Origin: WTGA01 sp965231865 | GTDB lineage: Bacteria > Pseudomonadota > Gammaproteobacteria > Arenicellales > Poriferihabitantaceae | Assembly: GCA_965231865.1 (NCBI GenBank) | Contig: CBDDOJ010000001.1 | Coordinates: forward strand, 558,001 to 622,000 | Length of the DNA: 64,000 nucleotides | Reading direction: 5' to 3' | Shown here: positions 44,951 to 53,301 of the stretch, piece by piece | Layout of the letters: each line of letters opens with the position of its first letter | How positions within the stretch are numbered: position 1 is the stretch's first letter | Position numbers and translations under genes: made by a program | The notes under the pieces: model-generated | Seen by the model: the letters and a program-made list of their open reading frames with translations, nothing else | Databases searched by the model: none | Told to the model about the DNA's origin: nothing

Positions 44951-45379
44951 ATGAAGGAACAAGACAAACGATTGCTGTCTTTACTCAGGCAGAATGCGAG
45001 AATGTCAGTCACTGACCTGTCGAGACGGCTGGGGGTATCCCGAACCACGGTACAACAGCGATTATCCCGGCTTGAAGAAAGCGGGGCCATCGGTGGATAC
45101 ACACTGCGGCCGGGGCCCGCTTTGGCCCAATCCAGAATCCAGGCCCATGTCAATCTGAGAACCGAACCCAGGTCGAATCAGGATATCGTCCGTGCACTGG
45201 AGAAAATCACCGTTATCGATACTCTCTACACGGTCAGCGGGAAAATTGATTTGATCGCAATTATCAGTGTTGATTCCGCGATGGCTCTGGACCAGACCCT
45301 GGACCGGGTCAGCCTCATCCCGGGTATTATTTCCACCGAAACCGCCGTCATACTCAACACCAGATTTGACCGTCATTAA
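44951..45379 (+). CDS. Lrp/AsnC-family transcriptional regulator
   Basis: 142 residues: N-terminal helix-turn-helix (DKRLLSLLRQNARMSVTDLSRRLGVSRTTVQQRLSRLEESGAIGGYTLR) and a C-terminal RAM ligand domain (ALEKITVIDTLYTVSGKIDLIAIISVDS). Such regulators bind an amino acid. Divergent from the decarboxylase, so it probably controls it according to its substrate. ATG 44951 is preferred over an upstream TTG at 44924. Confidence 0.93.
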   Translation: MKEQDKRLLSLLRQNARMSVTDLSRRLGVSRTTVQQRLSRLEESGAIGGYTLRPGPALAQSRIQAHVNLRTEPRSNQDIVRALEKITVIDTLYTVSGKIDLIAIISVDSAMALDQTLDRVSLIPGIISTETAVILNTRFDRH

Positions 45380-45541
45380 CCAGGTTCTGACAACTCGACC
45401 CGGGTTTCAATGGATCAAGGAGGCTGGGGGATCTTCGGTCTGCCCGATTGACTGTACGAAACCGGGGACCCGAAACCCGTTGCAGTGCCAGTCCCTGTGA
45501 ATTCCGTGTGGGGTCGCCGGTATCGCCGTGTACCGTCCCCG

Positions 45542-45793
45542 TTATTCATCCCGGGATGATCGTATTTTCCGGACAATTTTTTCCATTCCCGGATCCGGGG
45601 GCCGGATGTGATGGCAAAGCCAGTCGCTCAACAGCGGATCCTCCGTTTTCATCAACCGGTCCAGCAGGCTTTTCTCTTCCCCGGACAGGGTTTCGTAGTG
45701 CGCGGAAATAAAACCGCCCAGCAACATGTCCAGTTCCCGGGTTCCCCGCCGGCTGCGCCAGAGCACCTTTCTCTTTTGCAGAGCGTTTTCCAT
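45542..45793 (-). CDS. sdhE: FAD assembly factor SdhE
   Basis: Helps attach FAD to SdhA. 83 residues with the RGxxE motif in RRGTRELDMLLGGF and the C-terminal LSDWL-like block (PLLSDWLCHHIRPPD). ATG 45793 has CGGAG eight bases before it. It follows sdhB by 34 bases, the last gene of the sdh operon. Confidence 0.93.
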   Translation of the reverse strand: MENALQKRKVLWRSRRGTRELDMLLGGFISAHYETLSGEEKSLLDRLMKTEDPLLSDWLCHHIRPPDPGMEKIVRKIRSSRDE

Positions 45794-45827
45794 GTGGCTC
45801 ACTCCGGACCGTTCCCTTTTCCCCGGA

Positions 45828-46601
45828 TCATTTCCTCCGGGCGATGCTCTTCTTTATTTCTGCAATCGCTTTCGCCGGATTCAGGCTCTTGGGACAGGTC
45901 TTTGTACAGTTCATGATGGTATGACAGCGATACAGCTTGAACGTATCATCGAGCTCATCGAGACGTTCACCGGTGGCATCGTCCCGGCTGTCCGCAATCC
46001 ACCGGTAGGATTGCAGCAATGCAGCGGGACCAAGATAACGGTCGCTGTTCCACCAGTAGCTCGGGCAGCTTGTGGAACAGCACGCACACAAAATGCATTC
46101 GTACAACCCATCCAGTTTGCTCCGGTCTTCTTCAGACTGCAACCGTTCCCGGTCCGGAGCCGGGGCATCAGACTGCAACCAGGGCTTGATGGACGCATAT
46201 TGCGCATAAAAGTTGCTCATGTCCGGAACCAGGTCCTTGACCACGGCCATATGGGGCAGTGGATAAATATTGATGTCCCCCTGGATATCCTCTGCCGCCA
46301 TGGTACAGGCCAGGGTATTGACACCGTCAATGTTCATGGCACAGGACCCGCAAATGCCTTCCCGGCAGGAACGGCGAAACGTCAGCGTGCTGTCAATCAC
46401 ATTTTTAATTCGAATCAGTATGTCCAGCACCATGGGTCCGCAGGCATCCAGGTCTACCCGGTAGACATCCAGCCTGGGGTTCTCTGCGCTGTCGGGATTC
46501 CACCGGTACACCTTGATGGTGCGCAGCCGACCTGCACTGGTATCCGTATGTTCCTTTCCTTTTGTAATACGGGAATTTACGGGGAGTCTGAATTCTGCCA
46601 T
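45828..46601 (-). CDS. sdhB: Succinate dehydrogenase iron-sulfur subunit
   Basis: Complex II electron-transfer subunit, 257 residues. [2Fe-2S] ligands in CREGICGSCAMNIDGVNTLAC; [4Fe-4S] and [3Fe-4S] ligands in CILCACCSTSCPSYWW and CHTIMNCTKTCPKSLNP. ATG abuts the sdhA stop. Confidence 0.98.
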   Translation of the reverse strand: MAEFRLPVNSRITKGKEHTDTSAGRLRTIKVYRWNPDSAENPRLDVYRVDLDACGPMVLDILIRIKNVIDSTLTFRRSCREGICGSCAMNIDGVNTLACTMAAEDIQGDINIYPLPHMAVVKDLVPDMSNFYAQYASIKPWLQSDAPAPDRERLQSEEDRSKLDGLYECILCACCSTSCPSYWWNSDRYLGPAALLQSYRWIADSRDDATGERLDELDDTFKLYRCHTIMNCTKTCPKSLNPAKAIAEIKKSIARRK

Positions 46602-48391
46602 TAGTAAACCCGCTCTTTCGGTTCAATGTATTTCACTTCATCGGTCAGGGTATAGCTGTGAACCGGCCTGTAGTCGATACGGGGCACATCCCCCACTGCG
46701 TCCTGCCATGCGAGGGTATGCTTCATCCAGTTCCTGTCATCCCGGTCAGTATAGTCTTCCCTGGCATGGGCTCCCCGGCTTTCCTTCCGGTTTTCTGCGG
46801 AGTGTATGGTGACCATTGCCTGTCGAAGCAGGTTGTCCAGTTCCAGGGTTTCCACCAGGTCCGAATTCCAGATCATCGACCGGTCGGTGATCCCGACATG
46901 GGCAAAATCCCTGCACACTTCCGCAAGTTTCCCCATCCCTTCCCGCATGACCTCTTCGGTTCGGAAAACAGCACAATAATTCTGCATGGTTTTCTGCATT
47001 TCAAGTCGAATCTGCGCCGTTGGGATATCCCCCCTGGAATTTCGAATCCGGTCAAAACGGTCCAGGATTTCGGTCCCGGACTGACTGGACAGCCGGATTT
47101 TTTTACTTCCCGGCTTAATAATATCCCGGGCCCGGTGGGCAACCGCCCTGCCAAAAACCACCAGGTCAAGCAGGGAATTCGATCCCAGCCTGTTTGCCCC
47201 ATGGACGGAAACACACGCGGCTTCGCCAATGGCCATCAATCCGGGAACGACATGCTCCGGATCACCCCCCTGCAGCGTCACGACCTCTCCATGGATATTG
47301 GTCTGTACACCTCCCATGTTGTAGTGAACGGTGGGCAATACCGGAATGGGTTCCTTGGTCACATCCACTGCAGCGAAAATCCTTGCCAGTTCAGAGATGC
47401 CCGGAAGTCGTTCAGCCAACACTTCCGGACCCAGATGCTCAAGGTGCAGATTGATGTGGTCCTTCTCTTTCCCAACACCCAGACCACTTCTTATTTCCAT
47501 GGTCATGGAACGGCTGACCACATCCCGGGACGCGAGTTCCTTGGCATTCGGCGCATAGCGCTCCATGAATCGCTCCCCCTTGGAGTTGGTCAGGAATCCT
47601 CCTTCCCCCCGGGCCCCTTCTGTAATCAGGCACCCGACGCCATAAATGCCGGTAGGGTGAAACTGGACAAACTCCATGTCCTGCAGGGGCAGTCCGGCAC
47701 GCAATACCATGCCGCCTCCGTCCCCCGTGCAGCTGTGTGCGGACGTCGCTGAAAAATAGGCACGTCCATAGCCGCCGGTTGCCAGAACGACGATCCTTGC
47801 AGCGAACCGGTGCAATTCTCCTTTTTCGAGGTCCCAGGCCATCACCCCCCTGCACTCCCCGGCCTCCATGATCAGGTCCAGTGCAAAGTATTCAATGAAA
47901 AATTCTGCCTTGTGCTTCAGCGACTGCTGGTACAGGGTGTGCAGTATCGCATGCCCTGTGCGGTCCGCCGCCGCGCAGGTCCGCTGTGCCTGTCCTTCCC
48001 CGAACCGTGTTGTCATGCCCCCAAAAGCCCGCTGGTAAATCTTGCCGTCCGCAGTACGTGAAAACGGCACCCCATAATGCTCCAGCTCAATCACCGCATC
48101 CGCGGCTTCCTTGCACATATACTCGATGGCATCCTGGTCTCCCAGCCAATCCGAACCCTTCACCGTATCGTACATGTGCCAACGCCAGTCATCTTCTCCC
48201 ATGTTGCCAAGGGCGGCACTCATCCCTCCCTGTGCGGCAACCGTATGGCTTCTTGTGGGAAACAGCTTGGTGATACACGCCGTTTTCAGTCCTTCCACCG
48301 CCATGCCGAAAGTCGCCCGCAGTCCTGCTCCCCCTGCACCGACTACGACCACGTCATACTGGTGATCAATCAATTTGTAGGATTCTGCCAA
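46601..48391 (-). CDS. sdhA: Succinate dehydrogenase flavoprotein subunit
   Basis: Oxidises succinate to fumarate, passing electrons to SdhB. 596 residues: FAD fold VVVVGAGGAGLRATFGMA, the flavin-linking His in LFPTRSHTVAAQGGMSAALGN, active-site stretch FHPTGIYGVGCLITEGARGEGG, and the Arg-containing HGANRLGSNSLLDLVVFGRAVA. The C-terminus ends EPKERVY. Operon sdhC-D-A-B. Confidence 0.98.
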   Translation of the reverse strand: MAESYKLIDHQYDVVVVGAGGAGLRATFGMAVEGLKTACITKLFPTRSHTVAAQGGMSAALGNMGEDDWRWHMYDTVKGSDWLGDQDAIEYMCKEAADAVIELEHYGVPFSRTADGKIYQRAFGGMTTRFGEGQAQRTCAAADRTGHAILHTLYQQSLKHKAEFFIEYFALDLIMEAGECRGVMAWDLEKGELHRFAARIVVLATGGYGRAYFSATSAHSCTGDGGGMVLRAGLPLQDMEFVQFHPTGIYGVGCLITEGARGEGGFLTNSKGERFMERYAPNAKELASRDVVSRSMTMEIRSGLGVGKEKDHINLHLEHLGPEVLAERLPGISELARIFAAVDVTKEPIPVLPTVHYNMGGVQTNIHGEVVTLQGGDPEHVVPGLMAIGEAACVSVHGANRLGSNSLLDLVVFGRAVAHRARDIIKPGSKKIRLSSQSGTEILDRFDRIRNSRGDIPTAQIRLEMQKTMQNYCAVFRTEEVMREGMGKLAEVCRDFAHVGITDRSMIWNSDLVETLELDNLLRQAMVTIHSAENRKESRGAHAREDYTDRDDRNWMKHTLAWQDAVGDVPRIDYRPVHSYTLTDEVKYIEPKERVY

Positions 48392-48429
48392 TTCACCTCT
48401 CCAGATCTAGATTGTAGTGGCCGGGTGGA

Positions 48430-48801
48430 TCACGACAGGGCAATGCGCAGTATTGCAAAGATGCCTGCCAACCCGGATACCAGAAGAACCGCCTTTGTGA
48501 CCAGCAGGCAGCACAATCGCAGGCCGGAGCGGTGAACATAATCCTCAATGATGACCTGCATGCCCAGCTGGCCATGATAAAACATGAACCCCAGGTACAA
48601 TACAAGCAACACCGCCACGTGGGGTTGCGCGATCCATGTTCTCACCGTCTCAAGGTCTTCCCCCATATGCCCAACAATGGAAAACATGAACCAGACCGCC
48701 AGCGGTATCAGTGCCAGCGCGGTCATCCGCTGTAACCACCAGTGATGCGAACCTTCTCCGGAAGCGCCCAGACCCTTCACGCTGGCAAGGGGATTTTTCA
48801 T
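48430..48801 (-). CDS. sdhD: Succinate dehydrogenase membrane anchor SdhD
   Basis: Hydrophobic anchor subunit of complex II, 123 residues with three membrane segments (ALIPLAVWFMFSIVGHM, VAVLLVLYLGFMFYHGQLGM, VLLVSGLAGIFAILR). GSHHWWLQRMTALALIPL starts the family; HGQLGMQVIIEDYVH holds the heme-ligand region. Start overlaps the sdhC stop by four bases. Confidence 0.94.
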   Translation of the reverse strand: MKNPLASVKGLGASGEGSHHWWLQRMTALALIPLAVWFMFSIVGHMGEDLETVRTWIAQPHVAVLLVLYLGFMFYHGQLGMQVIIEDYVHRSGLRLCCLLVTKAVLLVSGLAGIFAILRIALS

Positions 48802-49175
48802 GCCCCGGCCAACCATACCAGTGCGGTGAGCAGGACTGCGCCGGCGAGCACTCCCTTTCCCGACCAATAGACCTGGTCCAGTTCAAAACCATATCCACAA
48901 TCCCAGACAAGATGCCGGATTCCGTTAAACAGGTGATAACTGGTGCACAGTGTCCAGAAAATCATCAGTATTTTCCCAATGGCGGAATTCAGGAATCCAT
49001 GCAGACAGTGGTAGGCCGCAGAACCGGTCATAATACTCCATATCCATCCTGCAATAATGACCGCACCCAATGTAATCACCATGCCCGTTCCCCGGTGCAA
49101 TATGGACAACACCGAGGTGATCTGGGGTTTATAAACCTGCAAATGAGGTGACAGCGGTCGGTTTATTTCTGGCAA
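48798..49175 (-). CDS. sdhC: Succinate dehydrogenase cytochrome b556 subunit
   Basis: Heme-binding anchor of complex II, 125 residues, three membrane segments. RPLSPHLQVYKPQITSVLSILHRGTGM is the family signature; SYHLFNGIRHLVWDCGYGFE has the conserved His of HxxxGxRHLxWD that binds heme b. First of the four sdh genes; a gene for the SdhAF4-type assembly factor lies upstream on the same strand. Confidence 0.96.
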   Translation of the reverse strand: MPEINRPLSPHLQVYKPQITSVLSILHRGTGMVITLGAVIIAGWIWSIMTGSAAYHCLHGFLNSAIGKILMIFWTLCTSYHLFNGIRHLVWDCGYGFELDQVYWSGKGVLAGAVLLTALVWLAGA

Positions 49176-49313
49176 ATGCGTCTCCAGGGATGTATGTTTG
49201 TACCAGTTATGTCAATCAGGCCAGTTGGGCCAGCCCGAAAATCGTTTGCAAGCCGATCTGCATTCCATGACCGGGAAATTTTTGGTTGCCCGGGCGAATG
49301 ACCTCCCAAAATA

Positions 49314-49523
49314 CTAGAAATCAGAGCAGCGACCGTTCACTTCCCAATCACCATAGCGAGTGGGTTCCGGGCCCGCCGGGCCGCCAATTTCCCCGGGTCC
49401 GGACCCCGGTTGCGGTTGCACGCCGGTCGCGGTCGCATGGGCGCTCTTGTCATCCGGCCGTTCATGCGTTTCACCAGGCTGAAGCGGCAAAGCCTGGGGG
49501 AGAATCGGTTTCTTGTTTGTCAA
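49314..49523 (-). CDS. DUF1674 / SdhAF4-like assembly factor
   Basis: 69 residues ending GPEPTRYGDWEVNGRCSDF, the signature of DUF1674, the bacterial counterpart of mitochondrial SDHAF4, which protects flavinylated SdhA during assembly. The N-terminal part is Pro/Gly-rich and disordered. The start is TTG 49523, with GAGGAT a few bases upstream. Same strand as sdhCDAB, 138 bases ahead of sdhC. Confidence 0.86.
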   Translation of the reverse strand: MTNKKPILPQALPLQPGETHERPDDKSAHATATGVQPQPGSGPGEIGGPAGPEPTRYGDWEVNGRCSDF

Positions 49524-49645
49524 TTGAAAATCCTCTGCTCCGGTTGTCTAACAGGATACGCCCTATTATAGTTGAAGTTCAACCTTTATGACCTCATCTA
49601 TAGACCCGGGTACATGGGAAAATATACCGGAAGAAAACCATACAT

Positions 49646-50638
49646 TTGCCGATTATGAACAAAGAGTCTCACACAGAAGCCCCGGCCCACCCGTTTATCC
49701 GGCTGCCGGAGATGGACCTGGCCAATTTTATTTCCACCCCGTCGAATCAAACCGGCTTCATTGATCTGTCCCACCTCCGCCTGCTTCGGGTCAGCGGCGA
49801 GGATGCGGAAACATTTCTCCAAAGCCAGTTCAGCAACGATCTATACAGCCTGCCAGACGGGAAAGCGCAAATGCATGCGTATTGCAACCCAAAAGGCAGG
49901 GCATTTGCCATCCTCCAATTGCTGCAAAACCGCGATGCGTTCTGGATCCTGCTTCCCGCCAGCATGGCAGACCCGTTTATGGGGAGGCTGAAAATGTTTG
50001 TGATGCGGGCGAAAGTTGAAATTGAAACCGATCCCGACCGGTTTGCGCTGGGCATTGCGGGGATTGAAGACCCATCCATGATTCCGTCGATAATCCCGTC
50101 GATTCTTCCGGAAACCCAATCTGTTTTTCAATACTCCCCCCTCAGGCACCTCATCATCGCAACCACCCCGACCATGACGAACCCTGAAATCCGCCCAAAT
50201 ACCAGGACCTACCACAGCGACCTGTGGCGCTGGCTGGACATCCGGGAGGGAATCCCCCAAGTTTACACCACCACCTCCGAGTCCTTTATACCGCAAAACA
50301 TCAATCTTGACCTGATTGATGGAATCAGTTTCAAAAAGGGATGCTATCCCGGCCAGGAAATCATTGCCCGCATCAAATACCTTGGAAAACCGAAGCACAG
50401 AATGATTGCCGGGCGCGTCGAATCCGATGAGCCGATCCGGGAAGGGGCAGCAATCCATGCTCCTGAAAGACCCGGTCAAAAAGCCGGGCTGGTGGTTGAT
50501 GCGGTCCAGACAGGAACCCGCTGCCATGAGGTCAGTGCCATGGTGCCGGTGGCGGCCGTGGCGGATGGCTGCCTGTCCCTCCACTGCGCTTCAGGACCAC
50601 CGCTTCAGAGGATTCCGATTCCTTATGCCATTTTGTAA
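49646..50638 (+). CDS. ygfZ: YgfZ/GcvT-domain folate-binding protein
   Basis: Folate-binding protein needed for some Fe-S enzymes and tRNA modification. 330 residues, with the family motif KKGCYPGQEIIARIKYLG (Lys-Gly-Cys-Tyr) and N-terminal HLRLLRVSGEDAETFLQSQFSNDL. Divergent from the sdh unit, as ygfZ is next to sdhE in E. coli. Fe-S linkage with complex II and the iscA/mtaB neighbours is plausible. A short repeat SIIPSIL is present in the middle. Confidence 0.92.
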   Translation: MPIMNKESHTEAPAHPFIRLPEMDLANFISTPSNQTGFIDLSHLRLLRVSGEDAETFLQSQFSNDLYSLPDGKAQMHAYCNPKGRAFAILQLLQNRDAFWILLPASMADPFMGRLKMFVMRAKVEIETDPDRFALGIAGIEDPSMIPSIIPSILPETQSVFQYSPLRHLIIATTPTMTNPEIRPNTRTYHSDLWRWLDIREGIPQVYTTTSESFIPQNINLDLIDGISFKKGCYPGQEIIARIKYLGKPKHRMIAGRVESDEPIREGAAIHAPERPGQKAGLVVDAVQTGTRCHEVSAMVPVAAVADGCLSLHCASGPPLQRIPIPYAIL

Positions 50639-50695
50639 TGCCATGCCCACCGAACAGCCAGCCTGTTCGCGCTGGCATTGGGTGAGGGATGGAAT

Positions 50696-50968
50696 TCAGT
50701 ATTCGATGACCTGGTAGAAGATTTCCCCTTCCTTGATTAGGCCCAGTTCAGACCGGGCAATGGTTTCCAGGGTTTCGCCGTTTTCCTTGAGGTCAATGAC
50801 CTCGGCAATCAGGCGCTGGGTCCTGTGTTCCAGTTCGGCATTCTCCAGCCGGGTCTGTTCCGTAACCTCCTTGAGGCGATATAAATCGAATACATTCTTG
50901 TCGCCCAGCCACAAGGCGTACTGGGTTCCGGCAAAAAGTGCCACGAGAAGAATATGGAGTAATTTCAT
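50696..50968 (-). CDS. ftsB: Cell division protein FtsB
   Basis: Bitopic septal protein of the FtsQLB complex, 90 residues: anchor MKLLHILLVALFAGTQYALWLG, then a coiled coil (LKEVTEQTRLENAELEHRTQRLIAEVIDLKE) and the C-terminal ARSELGLIKEGEIFYQV. ATG 50968 (MKLLHILL) fits the family; a longer upstream extension is rejected. Follows eno by 31 bases, the usual order. Confidence 0.95.
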   Translation of the reverse strand: MKLLHILLVALFAGTQYALWLGDKNVFDLYRLKEVTEQTRLENAELEHRTQRLIAEVIDLKENGETLETIARSELGLIKEGEIFYQVIEY

Positions 50969-50999
50969 ACCCATGCCCATTGCCCTGTCCGCATCGTAT

Positions 51000-52307
51000 T
51001 TACCGGTCCAAGTGGGAAAACACCTCTCTTCCCGCATACACCGCATTGTCCCCCAGCATCTGCTCTATTTTCAAGAGTCGATTATACTTGGAAATCCGTT
51101 CTGACCGACACAGGGACCCGGTTTTGATCTGACCGGCGGCGGTGGCGACTGCCAGGTCAGCGATGGTGGTGTCTTCCGTCTCGCCGGAACGGTGGGATAC
51201 GGTTGTCCCATATCCCGCCTGCTGTGCCGTTTTCATGGTATCGAACGTCTCGGAAAGCGTTCCAATCTGGTTAAGCTTGATCAAAATGGAATTCGCTATC
51301 TCCCGGTCAATGCCCTGCTGCAGCAACCTTGTATTGGTGACAAACAGGTCATCCCCCGTTAACTGGACCTGGCTGCCGATTCTTTTTGTCAACTCTGCCC
51401 AGCCATCCCAGTCCTTTTCGCCCATGCCATCCTCTATACTGATGATGGGATATTTGCCGACCCATGCCTGCAGATAATCCGAAAACCCGGCTGAATCCAG
51501 TCTGAGACCTTCTGCCTGGAGGCAGTATTTCCCATCCTCAAAAAATTCGGAACTGGCGACGTCAATTCCGATCATGACTTCATCCCCCGGTCGATAGCCC
51601 GCTTTTTCAATGGCCTGCATGATGAACCCCATTCCTTCCTCATTGGACCTGCATTCCGGCGCAAACCCGCCTTCATCCCCTACCCCGGTGCTGAACCCCC
51701 GGGACAGCAGAACCGACCGCAGAGAATGAAAAATCTCAACACCGCACCTCAGCGCTTCCCGGTATTCTGAAAAACCAAGCGGCAAAATCATGAACTCCTG
51801 AAAATCAATGGCGTTGTCCGCATGGGCCCCGCCATTGATGATATTCATCTGCGGGACCGGAAGGGTATATGACCGGCTGCCGTAAATCGTACCGAGATGC
51901 TGGTACAGGGGTTCGCTCTTGCTGTTGGCCGCGGCATGTGCCGCAGCCAGGGATACACCCAAAATCGCATTCGCACCCAGGTTGGTTTTCTTGTCTGTGC
52001 CATCCAGTTCGATCAACAATTCATCAATCCTCCGCTGATCATGACTGTCCTGACCGCAAATCGCCTTGCGAATGATGGTATTGGCGTTGCAGACCGCCTG
52101 GCCCACTCCCTTGCCCCCATAGCGGGTTTCGTCCCGGTCCCGCAGTTCCAGTGCCTCAAGGGTACCCGTTGATGCGCCTGAAGGCACTGCGGCATGGCCG
52201 GTCACACCGCTATTGAGAGCCAGTTCTACGGCTACTGTTGGATTCCCCCGGGAATCCAGCACTTCCATGGCCACTAAATTTTTGATTGCTGCAGAATGTT
52301 CTGACAT
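51000..52307 (-). CDS. eno: Enolase
   Basis: Converts 2-phosphoglycerate to phosphoenolpyruvate and takes part in the RNA degradosome in relatives. 435 residues: EVLDSRGNPTVAVEL, GASTGTLEALELRD, GVGDEGGFAP, metal ligands in GIDVASSEF/SIEDGMGE/LTGDDLFVTN, catalytic Lys in ILIKLNQIGTLSET and SHRSGETEDTTIADLAVA. Between kdsA and ftsB as in pseudomonads and relatives. Confidence 0.98.
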   Translation of the reverse strand: MSEHSAAIKNLVAMEVLDSRGNPTVAVELALNSGVTGHAAVPSGASTGTLEALELRDRDETRYGGKGVGQAVCNANTIIRKAICGQDSHDQRRIDELLIELDGTDKKTNLGANAILGVSLAAAHAAANSKSEPLYQHLGTIYGSRSYTLPVPQMNIINGGAHADNAIDFQEFMILPLGFSEYREALRCGVEIFHSLRSVLLSRGFSTGVGDEGGFAPECRSNEEGMGFIMQAIEKAGYRPGDEVMIGIDVASSEFFEDGKYCLQAEGLRLDSAGFSDYLQAWVGKYPIISIEDGMGEKDWDGWAELTKRIGSQVQLTGDDLFVTNTRLLQQGIDREIANSILIKLNQIGTLSETFDTMKTAQQAGYGTTVSHRSGETEDTTIADLAVATAAGQIKTGSLCRSERISKYNRLLKIEQMLGDNAVYAGREVFSHLDR

Positions 52308-52426
52308 GGTTTACCTTTCTCTTTCGGACAAGTTGGTCATTGACAACCCGAACCATACCGCATATCCATGGGTCGGTTGATCAGAATTTCATCGGCCAGT
52401 GATCAGCTTTGTTGATCAGAACCCAT

Positions 52427-53245
52427 TCAAGAGGCCCCATGGGTGCTCCGGTGAATTTCCAGTAACCGGGACAGCAGGGACTCCATGCGGTGAAGGGGCC
52501 AGGCGTTGGGACCATCGCTGAAAGCCTGGTCCGGATTCGGGTGGGTTTCCATAAAAACGCCATCGACCCCGACCGCAACGGCTGCACGGGAAAGAACGGG
52601 GACAAACTCCCTCTGACCCCCTGATTTGCCCTGACCGGCCCCGGGCAGCTGCACCGAATGGGTGGCATCAAAAACCACGGGGCAAGCCGTTGATTTCATG
52701 ATCTCCAGACTGCGCATGTCCACCACCAGATTATTGTAGCCAAAACTCGAACCGCGTTCGCAGACCAGTACGGTTGCATCGGCATTGGCGTCTTTCGCCT
52801 TGTCGACGACATGCTGCATTTCATGAGGAGAAAGAAATTGCCCCTTTTTGATATTCACCGGCTTGCCGGATCGTGCAGCCGCCTGGATCAAGTCCGTCTG
52901 TCGGCACAGAAAGGCAGGGGTCTGCAGGACATCCACCGTCTCGGACGCCTGGTGCACATCCTCAATGCTGTGGACATCCGTCAACACGGGGACGCCAACC
53001 TGATTTCTGACCTTCGCCAGTATTTCCAGTCCCCGTTCACGCCCGGGTCCCCGAGGAGACCGGGAGGATGTTCGATTGGCCTTGTCGAACGAGGATTTAT
53101 AGACAAAAGGGATTCCGAGTCTCGCGGTAACCTCCTTCAGGTGGGCCGCCGTCGAAAGGGCCATTTCTTCGGATTCCACCACGCAGGGGCCCGCGATAAG
53201 AAAGAATGGCGATTGCCGGTTGATCCTGAAAGCTGGAATTTCCAT
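52427..53245 (-). CDS. kdsA: 3-deoxy-D-manno-octulosonate 8-phosphate synthase
   Basis: Makes KDO-8-phosphate for LPS core from arabinose-5-phosphate and PEP. 272 residues: LIAGPCVVESEEMAL, VYKSSFDKANRTSS, DVLQTPAFLCRQTDLIQAAA, VCERGSSFGYNNLVVDMRSL, VVFDATHSVQLPG and MFETHP-like FMETHPNPDQAFSDGPN. Cluster pyrG-kdsA-eno-ftsB. Confidence 0.97.
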   Translation of the reverse strand: MEIPAFRINRQSPFFLIAGPCVVESEEMALSTAAHLKEVTARLGIPFVYKSSFDKANRTSSRSPRGPGRERGLEILAKVRNQVGVPVLTDVHSIEDVHQASETVDVLQTPAFLCRQTDLIQAAARSGKPVNIKKGQFLSPHEMQHVVDKAKDANADATVLVCERGSSFGYNNLVVDMRSLEIMKSTACPVVFDATHSVQLPGAGQGKSGGQREFVPVLSRAAVAVGVDGVFMETHPNPDQAFSDGPNAWPLHRMESLLSRLLEIHRSTHGAS

Positions 53246-53301
53246 GGCCGTGATTATAATTGAGATTCCAGCAGAGCCGTTACCCCGTGAACAAAATTAA
53301 T

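Noticed and set aside
46658..47752. Plus-strand open frame of 364 codons opposite sdhA
   Set aside because: sdhA on the minus strand has all family motifs; the opposite frame is a chance result of codon bias.
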